Made by a program: the position numbers and the translations under genes | From: Amycolatopsis viridis | Lineage (GTDB): Bacteria > Actinomycetota > Actinomycetes > Mycobacteriales > Pseudonocardiaceae | DNA length: 64,000 nucleotides | Reading direction: 5' to 3' | Assembly: GCF_011758765.1 (NCBI RefSeq) | Contig: NZ_JAANOU010000001.1 | Span: 1,488,001-1,552,000, forward strand | Shown here: positions 57,729 through 64,000 of the stretch, one piece after another | Layout of the letters: each line of letters begins with the position of its first letter | How positions within the stretch are numbered: position 1 is the stretch's first letter | The notes under the pieces: model-generated | Told to the model about the DNA's origin: nothing | Seen by the model: only the letters and a program-made list of their open reading frames with translations | The model's database searches: none

Positions 57729-58721
57729 TCACCGCCCCAGCGGGCCCTTTTCGGTGACCACGGCGGTGACGAGGTCGGCCGGGGTCACGTCGAAGGCCGG
57801 GTTGAACACGGGTGTTCCGGGCGGTGCGACCGGAATGCCGGAAAACGTCGTGAGTTCCTCCGCGGCTCGTTCCTCGATCACGATCGACTCCCCGGACGGC
57901 AATTCCGGGTCCACCGTGGAGGACGGCGCGACCACCACGAACGGCAGCTCGTGCCGCGCGGCGGCCAGCGCGAGCCCGTAGGTGCCGATCTTGTTCGCCA
58001 CGTCGCCGTTGACCGCGATCCGGTCGGCGCCGACGACGACGCAGTCGACCATGCCGCGCGCCATCGCCGCGGCCGCGGCGGAGTCGGGCAGCACCCGGTG
58101 CGGGACACCGGCCGCGGCGAGCTCCCACGCGGTCAGCCGCGCGCCCTGCAACAGGGGCCGGGTCTCGTCGGCGAGCACGTACTCCACGTGCCCGGCGGCG
58201 TGCAGGTGCCAGACCACCCCGAGCGCGGTGCCCCAGCCGACCGTGGCCAGCCGCCCGGCGTTGCAGTGCGTGAGCAGCCGCAGCGGCCGGCGCGCGCAGA
58301 TGCCGAGGATCAGCTCGGCGGCGCGGGCGGAGGCGTCGTGGTTGAGCCGCTCGTCCTCGTCCAGCAGTGCGAGCGCCTCGGCGAGGACCGCGTCGGGACC
58401 CTCGCCGAGGCGCGCCAGCGCACGGGCGACGCCCCAGCTCAGGTTGACCGCCGTCGGCCGGGCGTCCGCCAGGCGCGCCGCGTCGGCGCGCACCGCGTCC
58501 GGGTCGTCGTGGGCGAACGCGGCCAGCGCGGTACCCAGCGCCCCGGCCCCGCCGAGCGCGGGCGCGCCCCGGACCGCGAGCCGACGGATCGCGTCGATCA
58601 GCTCGTCGACGCTCGCGAGCCGCAGCGTCCGGTACTCACCCGGCAGGGCGACCTGGTCGATGATCTCGACCGCCCCGTCCACCCAGTCGATCGTTCTGCG
58701 CACGCCTCCATTCAACGCCAT
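57729..58721 (-). CDS. mtnA: Methylthioribose-1-phosphate isomerase MtnA
   Basis: A 330-aa enzyme of the methionine salvage pathway, related to eIF2[17 protein letters not shown] start, [18 protein letters not shown] phosphate loop, catalytic Cys in [14 protein letters not shown] and Asp in [18 protein letters not shown]. No other salvage genes are in the window. ATG 58721 taken; GTG 58703 (VRRTIDW) is possible but its GGAGGC would be too close. Confidence 0.95.
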   Translation of the reverse strand: MALNGGVRRTIDWVDGAVEIIDQVALPGEYRTLRLASVDELIDAIRRLAVRGAPALGGAGALGTALAAFAHDDPDAVRADAARLADARPTAVNLSWGVARALARLGEGPDAVLAEALALLDEDERLNHDASARAAELILGICARRPLRLLTHCNAGRLATVGWGTALGVVWHLHAAGHVEYVLADETRPLLQGARLTAWELAAAGVPHRVLPDSAAAAAMARGMVDCVVVGADRIAVNGDVANKIGTYGLALAAARHELPFVVVAPSSTVDPELPSGESIVIEERAAEELTTFSGIPVAPPGTPVFNPAFDVTPADLVTAVVTEKGPLGR

Positions 58722-58783
58722 CTGGACGGCGGTGCCGACCAGGCATAACTTGGGGAAACCGCGCGAGGGGAAGGGGTACGCCC

Positions 58784-60136
58784 ATGACCGGCCGGACGAA
58801 ATACCTGCTCGACGAGTCGGACCTGCCGACCACCTGGTACAACGTGGTCCCCGACCTCCCGGAGCCGCCGCCTCCGCCGCTGCACCCGGGCACCCGGGAA
58901 CCGGTCGGCCCGGACGACCTCGCCCCGCTGTTCCCCCAGGCGCTCATCGCGCAGGAGGTCACCGGTGAGCGGTTCGTCGACATCCCCGGGGAGGTGCTGG
59001 ACGTCTACCGGCTCTGGCGGCCGTCGCCGCTGTACCGCGCGCGGCGGCTGGAGAAGGCGCTCGGCACCCCGGCCCGCCTCTACTACAAGTACGAGGGGGT
59101 CAGCCCGGTCGGTTCGCACAAACCGAACACCGCGGTTCCGCAGGCGTTCTACAACGCCGCCGAAGGGATCCGGCGGCTGACCACGGAGACCGGCGCCGGG
59201 CAGTGGGGCAGCGCGCTGGCGTTCGCGTGCGCCACGTTCGGGCTGGAGTGCGAGGTGTGGCAGGTGCGCGCCTCCTACGACCAGAAGCCCTACCGCAAGA
59301 TCATGATGGAGACGTTCGGGGCGACCGTGCACCCGAGCCCGTCCAAGGAGACCGCGGCCGGCCGCGCCGTGCTGGAGAAGGACCCGGATTCCACCGGCAG
59401 CCTGGGCATCGCGATCAGCGAGGCCGTCGAGCAGGCGGCCGCCGACCCGGACACCCGGTACGCGCTGGGCAGCGTGCTCAACCACGTGCTGCTGCACCAG
59501 ACCGTGATCGGGGAGGAGGCGCTGCTGCAGTTCGAGCAGGCCGGTGACACACCGGACGTGATCGTGGGTTGCACCGGTGGCGGGTCCAACTTCGGCGGGC
59601 TGGTGTTCCCGTTCCTGCGGGAGAAGCTGGCCGGGAAGATCGCGCCGGTGATCCGGGCCGTCGAGCCGGCCGCGTGCCCGTCGCTGACCCGCGGCCGCTA
59701 CGCCTACGACTTCGGTGACACCGCGGGGCTGACCCCGCTGCTGAAGATGCACACGCTCGGGCACGACTTCGTCCCGGACCCGATCCACGCCGGCGGTCTG
59801 CGCTACCACGGCATGTCGCCGCTGCTGTCGCACATCCACGAGCTGGGCCTGATCGAGGCGATGGCGGTCGGGCAGCAGGAGTGCTTCGCGGCCGGGGTGG
59901 CCTTCGCGCGGTCGGAAGGCATCATCCCGGCACCGGAGCCGACGCACGCGCTGGCGGCGTGCATGCAGGAGGCGTTGCGCTGCAAGGAGACCGGCGAGGA
60001 GAAGGTCATCCTGACGGCGTTGTGCGGGCATGCGCACCTCGACCTGCCCGCGTACGCGGCGTACCTGGCCGGGCGGATGATCGACAACGAGCTGCCCGAG
60101 TCCGTGCTGGCCGAGTCGCTGGCGGGGCTGCCGTGA
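58784..60136 (+). CDS. TrpB2-like tryptophan synthase beta-type PLP enzyme
   Basis: A 450-aa protein of the TrpB2 class, longer than TrpB1 by an N-terminal extension. PLP Lys113 in [21 protein letters not shown], phosphate-binding loop [16 protein letters not shown], and [20 protein letters not shown] (catalytic Glu). TrpB2 joins indole and serine without TrpA, although some members act on other substrates such as phosphoserine. ATG 58784 has AGGGGAAGGGG upstream and a TAACTT box at 58746. Its stop overlaps the tryptophan dioxygenase start by 4 bp, an odd partner. Confidence 0.93.
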   Translation: MTGRTKYLLDESDLPTTWYNVVPDLPEPPPPPLHPGTREPVGPDDLAPLFPQALIAQEVTGERFVDIPGEVLDVYRLWRPSPLYRARRLEKALGTPARLYYKYEGVSPVGSHKPNTAVPQAFYNAAEGIRRLTTETGAGQWGSALAFACATFGLECEVWQVRASYDQKPYRKIMMETFGATVHPSPSKETAAGRAVLEKDPDSTGSLGIAISEAVEQAAADPDTRYALGSVLNHVLLHQTVIGEEALLQFEQAGDTPDVIVGCTGGGSNFGGLVFPFLREKLAGKIAPVIRAVEPAACPSLTRGRYAYDFGDTAGLTPLLKMHTLGHDFVPDPIHAGGLRYHGMSPLLSHIHELGLIEAMAVGQQECFAAGVAFARSEGIIPAPEPTHALAACMQEALRCKETGEEKVILTALCGHAHLDLPAYAAYLAGRMIDNELPESVLAESLAGLP

Positions 60137-60879
60137 CCGACGAGCACGCGTCCCTGACCTACACCTCCTACCTGGCGCTGGACGAGGTGCTGGGCGCCCA
60201 GCGCCCCCGTTCCGCCGAGCACGACGAGATGCTGTTCATCGTCATCCACCAGGTGTACGAGCTGTGGTTCAAGCAGATGCTGCACGAACTGGCGTACCTG
60301 CAGGACAAGCTCGCCGCCGGGGACACGCCGCACGCGACCCGCACGCTTCGCCGCGTGCTGACGATCCTGAAGGTCGTGGTCGCGCAGATCGACGTGCTGG
60401 AAACCATGACGCCGACCCAGTTCACCAGTTTCCGCACCCGGCTGGACGCGGCGAGCGGTTTTCAGTCGGCGCAGTTCCGCGAGCTGGAGGCACTGCTGGG
60501 CCGGCGCGACCCCGGCGCGTTCGAGCACTACCCGGAGGGCAGCGCGGCGCGGGAGCGGATCGCCGCGGCGATGGCCCGCCCGTCGCTGTACGACTCGTTC
60601 CTGGCCTACCTGTCCGCCCACGGCTACGACGTGACGGGTGACCAGCGGAAGCTGCTGCTGAGCGTGTACGCCGACGACGCCGGCCCGGCGACCGTCGCCG
60701 AGCACCTGGTCGACCTGGACGAGGGCGTGCAGGAGTGGCGGTACCGGCACGTGAAGATGGTCGAACGGACCATCGGCGACAAGACCGGCACGGGCGGCTC
60801 CTCGGGCGCGAAGTACCTGCGGGGCACCCTGTTCCAGCCGCTGTTCCCCGAGCTGTGGGCGGTCCGCGCGGACCTGTAA
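60133..60879 (+). CDS. kynA: Tryptophan 2,3-dioxygenase
   Basis: A 248-aa haem dioxygenase, short like other actinobacterial forms, that opens the indole ring of tryptophan to N-formylkynurenine. Substrate-pocket segment [42 protein letters not shown], and haem-ligand His206 in [14 protein letters not shown] with the flexible loop [11 protein letters not shown]. No kynureninase or formamidase is nearby. GTG 60133 overlaps the TrpB2-like gene. A repeat cluster with a strong hairpin follows. Confidence 0.95.
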   Translation: MTDEHASLTYTSYLALDEVLGAQRPRSAEHDEMLFIVIHQVYELWFKQMLHELAYLQDKLAAGDTPHATRTLRRVLTILKVVVAQIDVLETMTPTQFTSFRTRLDAASGFQSAQFRELEALLGRRDPGAFEHYPEGSAARERIAAAMARPSLYDSFLAYLSAHGYDVTGDQRKLLLSVYADDAGPATVAEHLVDLDEGVQEWRYRHVKMVERTIGDKTGTGGSSGAKYLRGTLFQPLFPELWAVRADL

Positions 60880-60892
60880 CCGCGCCCGGGAG

Positions 60893-61056
60893 CGGCCAAC
60901 ACGCCGCCCGGACCGGCCAACACGCCGCCGGGAGCGGCCAACACGCCGCCGGGAGCGGCAAACACGCCGGCGGGCGGCGTGTTTGCTCCTTGGGGCGGCG
61001 TGTTTGCTATTGCGGGCGGTGGGTTGGCTGCTGCGGGCGGTGGGTTGGCTGGTTCG
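60893..61056. repeat. 21-bp repeat cluster with central hairpin and inverted copies
   Basis: Direct cores GGC(C/A)AACACG start at 60894, 60915, 60936 and 60957 (exact 21-bp period). GCAAACACGCCG (60958-60969) then pairs perfectly with CGGCGTGTTTGC (60975-60986), loop GCGGG. A second inverted core begins at 60999, 21 bp after the first at 60978, and two decayed inverted units (GGTGGGTTGGC) follow with the same period. It fills the gap between converging kynA and a hydrolase gene and may also terminate transcription. Confidence 0.92.
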
Positions 61057-61077
61057 GCGCGCGCGGGGTGGTCGGCG

Positions 61078-61794
61078 TCAGGCGTTCCGGAGGCGCGCGA
61101 GCAGCGGGTCGAGGGCGGCGGGGTCCTCGACGTGGGCGTTGTGCCCGAGCCCGGGCAGGATCACCGCGTCGTCCGACAGGTGCGCGGCCGGGCACATCGG
61201 GTCGTGTTCACCCGCCGCGAGCACCACCGGGGCCCGCGCCGCCGCGAGCAGTCCCGGCAGGTCCGGCGCGCCGACGCCGAACGCCGCCTGGTCCAGCGCC
61301 AGCCGCCACCCCTCGGTGAGGCCGCTGTCGACGATCGGCGAGTCCGCGGCGACCAGCCCGTGCAGCCCGGACAGCTTGAGCCACCGGGCGGCCGCCTCCT
61401 CCCGCGAGGCGAACACCTTCGGCGGCCGGGCGGCCTGCTCGGCCGCCCGGGCGAGTTCCTCGTCGGTCCAGCGCACCTTGATGCCGAGTCCGCAAGCCCC
61501 GCTCACCCGCACGCCGAACCAACCGCTCGCCAGGGTGAGTGCCACCACCCCGCCGAGGGAGTGCCCGAGCACCGCGACCGGTGCCCCGGACGGCACCAGC
61601 GGCGCCACCGCGGCGGCCAGCGCACCGAACGAGTACCGGGGGAGCGGTTCGGACCAGCCGTGCCCGGGCAGATCCGGGGCGATCCACCGGCCCGGCCACC
61701 GCGTGACCACCTCGTCCCACACCGCGCCGGTCGCGCCCAGGCCGTGCAGGACGAGCAGCACCGGTCCCGCCGACCCTCCGGAACGCACGTACAT
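61078..61794 (-). CDS. Alpha/beta-fold hydrolase
   Basis: A 238-aa single-domain hydrolase. HGLGATGAVWDEV (oxyanion), nucleophile elbow LGHSLGGVVAL, acid Asp probably in AAGEHDPMCPA, and base His in LPGLGHNAHVEDP. No signal peptide. ATG 61794 (MYVRSGGSAGP) is used; frames further upstream run into the valine dehydrogenase promoter. Substrate unknown. Confidence 0.9.
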   Translation of the reverse strand: MYVRSGGSAGPVLLVLHGLGATGAVWDEVVTRWPGRWIAPDLPGHGWSEPLPRYSFGALAAAVAPLVPSGAPVAVLGHSLGGVVALTLASGWFGVRVSGACGLGIKVRWTDEELARAAEQAARPPKVFASREEAAARWLKLSGLHGLVAADSPIVDSGLTEGWRLALDQAAFGVGAPDLPGLLAAARAPVVLAAGEHDPMCPAAHLSDDAVILPGLGHNAHVEDPAALDPLLARLRNA

Positions 61795-61954
61795 CGCTCG
61801 ATCTTGCCATGGCCTTTCCGGCGGCGGGACCGCTAAGTTCTCCCCATGGAGCGAACGGGGACGACCTTCCCGGATGCTTCCGCCCCACAACCGGAGTACC
61901 CCTCCGCGGCGCCACGAACGTCGTCGGGTGGGTCGCAGATGAGGAGTCACCACC

Positions 61955-63028
61955 GTGACGGATGGAGTGTTCGGCCGCGAAACCGGCCATGAGCAGGTCG
62001 TGTTCTGCCAGGACCAGGCGAGCGGCCTGAAGGCGATCATCGCCGTCTACTCGACCGCACTGGGCCCCGCGCTCGGCGGCACCCGGTTCTACCCCTACGC
62101 CAGCGAACACGACGCGCTCGACGACGTCCTGGCGCTGTCCAAGGGCATGGCCTACAAGAACGCGCTCGCCGGGCTCGACCTCGGCGGTGGCAAGGCCGTC
62201 ATCATCGGTGACCCGGCGACCATGAAGACCGAGGCGCTGCTGCGTGCCTACGGCCGGTTCGTGCAGTCGCTCGGCGGCCGCTACTACACCGCCTGCGACG
62301 TGGGCACCTACGTCGCCGACATGGACGTCATCGCCCGCGAGTCCCGGTTCGTGACCGGCCGCTCCCGTGACGACGGCGGCGCGGGCGACTCCTCCGTGCT
62401 GACCGCGTTCGGCGTCTTCCAGGGCATGCGCGCCGCCGCCGAGTTCCGCTGGGGCAGTGCCGACCTGGCCGGCCGGCACGTCGGTGTCTCCGGGGTCGGC
62501 AAGGTGGGGCACATCCTCGTCGGGCACCTGGTCGAGGCCGGCGCGCGGGTGTCGATCACCGACGTTTCGAGCGCGGCCATCGAGCGCACCAAGGCCGCGT
62601 ACCCGGCGGTGGAGGTCGTGGCGGACAACGACACGCTGCTGCGGGCGCCCCTGGACGTGTTCGCGCCGTGCGCGCTCGGCGGCGCGCTCAACGAAGCCAC
62701 GGTGCCCGTGCTCGGTGCCGAGGTCGTCTGCGGCGCGGCGAACAACCAGCTCGCTCACCCGGGCATCGAGAAGTCGCTGGAGGACCGCGGCGTGTTGTAC
62801 GCGCCGGACTACCTGGTCAACGCCGGCGGGGTGATCCAGGTCAGCGACGAGCTGCACGGCTTCGACTTCGACCGGGCCCAGCGCAAGGCGGCCGGCATCT
62901 TCGAGACGACGAAGGCGGTGTTCGAGCTGGCCGACGCCGAGGGCGTGCCGCCGGCGACCGCCGCGGACCGCCTCGCGGAGCGCCGGATGTCCGAGGTCGG
63001 GCGGCTGCGGTCCATCTTCGCCGGGTGA
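61955..63028 (+). CDS. vdh: Valine (leucine/phenylalanine-type) dehydrogenase
   Basis: A 357-aa NAD+-dependent amino-acid dehydrogenase of the Glu/Leu/Phe/Val family, very like Streptomyces valine dehydrogenase: [36 protein letters not shown], catalytic Lys residues in [20 protein letters not shown], and the Rossmann motif [17 protein letters not shown]. It interconverts branched-chain amino acids and 2-oxo acids, supplying acyl-CoA starters for fatty acids and polyketides. GTG 61955 has GAGGAG about 10 bases upstream. Confidence 0.94.
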   Translation: MTDGVFGRETGHEQVVFCQDQASGLKAIIAVYSTALGPALGGTRFYPYASEHDALDDVLALSKGMAYKNALAGLDLGGGKAVIIGDPATMKTEALLRAYGRFVQSLGGRYYTACDVGTYVADMDVIARESRFVTGRSRDDGGAGDSSVLTAFGVFQGMRAAAEFRWGSADLAGRHVGVSGVGKVGHILVGHLVEAGARVSITDVSSAAIERTKAAYPAVEVVADNDTLLRAPLDVFAPCALGGALNEATVPVLGAEVVCGAANNQLAHPGIEKSLEDRGVLYAPDYLVNAGGVIQVSDELHGFDFDRAQRKAAGIFETTKAVFELADAEGVPPATAADRLAERRMSEVGRLRSIFAG

Positions 63029-63049
63029 TCTTCGCTCATCGGGGGCGGT

Positions 63050-63080
63050 GGCGTGGGTGGCCGGGCAGGCCACCCACGCC
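63050..63080. terminator. Bidirectional terminator, vdh / DUF5302 gene
   Basis: Perfect 13-bp stem GGCGTGGGTGGCC (63050-63062) with 63068-63080, loop GGGCA, between converging genes. Confidence 0.8.
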
Positions 63081-63085
63081 GCGGG

Positions 63086-63274
63086 TCAGCCGCTCTTGCG
63101 ACGGAAGGTGCGCTTGCTGGCCGCGGGGCCGTGACCGTGCACGTGGCCGCCCTTGCCGCCGCCGCCCTCGTGCCGGCCGGACGCCTGGGCGCTCGCCTGC
63201 TTGCGGTCGAGGGCCTCGCGGAACTTGCGCTTGACGTCGTCCTCCGATTCGCCCGGTGACGTGTTCTCGGACAT
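63086..63274 (-). CDS. DUF5302 family protein
   Basis: A 62-aa highly charged, probably disordered protein. VKRKFREALDRKQA in the middle and the C-terminal GPAASKRTFRRKSG match the actinobacterial DUF5302 family; a Gly/His-rich stretch GGGGKGGHVHGHG lies between. Function unknown. ATG 63274 has AGGAGG four bases upstream. Confidence 0.9.
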   Translation of the reverse strand: MSENTSPGESEDDVKRKFREALDRKQASAQASGRHEGGGGKGGHVHGHGPAASKRTFRRKSG

Positions 63275-63357
63275 CCGACCTCCTGGTGTTGCCGCTTGCC
63301 TGTCCAGCCTTCCAGGTGCCCGTCTCGTTGGCGAGCTGTTTTCGTCGCGATTGTCGG

Positions 63358-63383
63358 CGGTGTTGACTGGCGTGCCAACACCG
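63358..63383. promoter_or_regulatory. Autoregulatory TetR operator candidate
   Basis: CGGTGTTG-N10-CAACACCG, perfect 8-bp arms 10 bp apart, ending 18 bp before the TetR start codon and just upstream of its -10 box TACTGT (63390-63395). Placement strongly suggests autorepression. Confidence 0.65.
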
Positions 63384-63389
63384 GGGAGT

Positions 63390-63395
63390 TACTGT
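63390..63395 (+). promoter_or_regulatory. -10 box of the right-edge TetR gene
   Basis: TACTGT, then six bases and ATG 63402: leaderless promoter pattern. There is no Shine-Dalgarno. Confidence 0.5.
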
Positions 63396-63401
63396 TACGG
63401 C

Positions 63402-64000
63402 ATGGCGAAGTCTGCTCCCGTGCCCGGCCGTCCGCGTTCGCGTGACGCGGCGGGGCTGCCCGCGGTCACCCCGGATCGCATCATCGATGCGGCGCTCGAG
63501 CTGACGGCCCGGCACGGGGTCGAGTCGTGGACGTTGCGCCAGCTAGCAGGTGCGGTGGACGCCTACCCCGCGGTGATCTACCACCACGTGGGCGACCGGG
63601 ACACGGTGGTGACCGCGGTGGTCGACCGCGTCATCGCCATGTACGAGCTGCCCCCGGCCGAACTGGAGTGGCGCGACTGGTGGCGCCGGTTCCTCAAGAA
63701 CCTGCGGTCCGTGTTCATGCGGTACCCCGGTGTAGCGCGCCGGGTGGCGCTCCTCGGCCCGTCGGTGAAGGCTGCGGCGCCCACTGTGGACCGTGCGATG
63801 AGGACACTCCTGCGGGCCGGCTTCGAGCACGACGAGGCGTCGATGGTGTGCCGTCTGCTGGTGAGCCAGGCGTGTCTGTTCATCTCGCTGGAGGACGACC
63901 AGCGCAAGGCGGCCGAGGTGAGGACCCAGATCTCCGACGTGTGGGGCGCCCCGCCGCCGGGCCCGGACCTGCCCGGGCTGGCCACCCTGAACGAGTCGGT
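63402..64000 (+). CDS. TetR-family regulator, cut by window end
   Basis: 199 codons are visible with no stop before the window edge. After a short basic/Pro arm (APVPGRPRSRDAAG) comes the HTH, SWTLRQLAGAVDAYPAVIYHHVGDRDTVVTAVV (about 47-80), then a helical ligand domain with WRDWWRRFLKNLRSVFMRYPG, reminiscent of the TetR_C class. ATG 63402 lies six bases after TACTGT and 18 bases after a palindrome. Its target is presumably beyond the window or itself. Confidence 0.88.
   Translation, partial: MAKSAPVPGRPRSRDAAGLPAVTPDRIIDAALELTARHGVESWTLRQLAGAVDAYPAVIYHHVGDRDTVVTAVVDRVIAMYELPPAELEWRDWWRRFLKNLRSVFMRYPGVARRVALLGPSVKAAAPTVDRAMRTLLRAGFEHDEASMVCRLLVSQACLFISLEDDQRKAAEVRTQISDVWGAPPPGPDLPGLATLNES

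Noticed and set aside
60624-60965. Minus-strand frame with MFAAPGGVLAAPGG repeats
   Set aside because: It is the repeat cluster read backwards, running into the opposite strand of kynA; no ribosome site.

Overview
The window is very GC-rich, dense actinobacterial DNA. An EmbA/B/C-type arabinosyltransferase (arabinogalactan wall), an apparent SARP regulator at the left edge, a Streptomyces-type valine dehydrogenase, a fused CobIJ, a DUF5302 protein and many TANNNT-type promoters placed 6-7 bases before a start codon (leaderless transcripts) together suggest a Pseudonocardiaceae chromosome, most likely Amycolatopsis or a close relative. I see no phage, IS, CRISPR, rRNA or tRNA.

Layout. 1-5,489: SARP start, small unknown protein, Tex, small unknown protein, and a hydrolase/P450 pair. 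5,508-34,981: a nearly complete cobalamin locus: cobN (with pxpA attached), cobG-cobH-cobIJ, cobK, cbiD, cobM-cobL, a cobalamin riboswitch in front of a ChlI/ChlD-like chelatase-cobO-cobB-cobC operon, then cobS-cobT-cobU and cobD-cobQ. An emb gene sits inside it (13,225-16,440), and a four-gene cassette (25,590-30,093) separates cobC from cobS. 34,997-43,443: DeoR and TetR regulators, a small membrane protein, and gltB-gltD. 43,925-48,250: two meta-cleavage pathway enzymes and a TetR gene, divergent from an ABC exporter. 48,291-55,069: livK-M-H-G-F, divergent from a GAF histidine kinase/LuxR response-regulator pair. 55,125-64,000: unknown protein, S53 protease, mtnA, TrpB2-like/tryptophan dioxygenase pair, hydrolase, valine dehydrogenase, DUF5302 protein and a TetR gene cut by the window end.

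Two things stand out. First, the 25,590-30,093 cassette: a Crp/Fnr regulator with an intact-looking cyclic-nucleotide pocket, a class III nucleotide-cyclase-like protein with both metal-binding aspartates, a P-loop-derived helical protein and a two-helix membrane protein, the last three overlapping by 4 bp. The cyclase-like C-terminus and the P-loop protein N-terminus carry the same short motif (VHTGSGNQF / VHSGSGDQI), which fits the spacing of RHIM-type amyloid signalling motifs. This looks like an undescribed nucleotide-signalling or conflict module.

Second, a repeat with an exact 21-bp period and core GGC(C/A/G)AACAC occurs at three unrelated loci: inside the chelatase gene (five copies), between a TetR gene and a membrane protein (four copies plus a hairpin), and after the tryptophan dioxygenase gene (four copies, a hairpin, then inverted copies). 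A period of two DNA turns would put every core on the same face of the helix.
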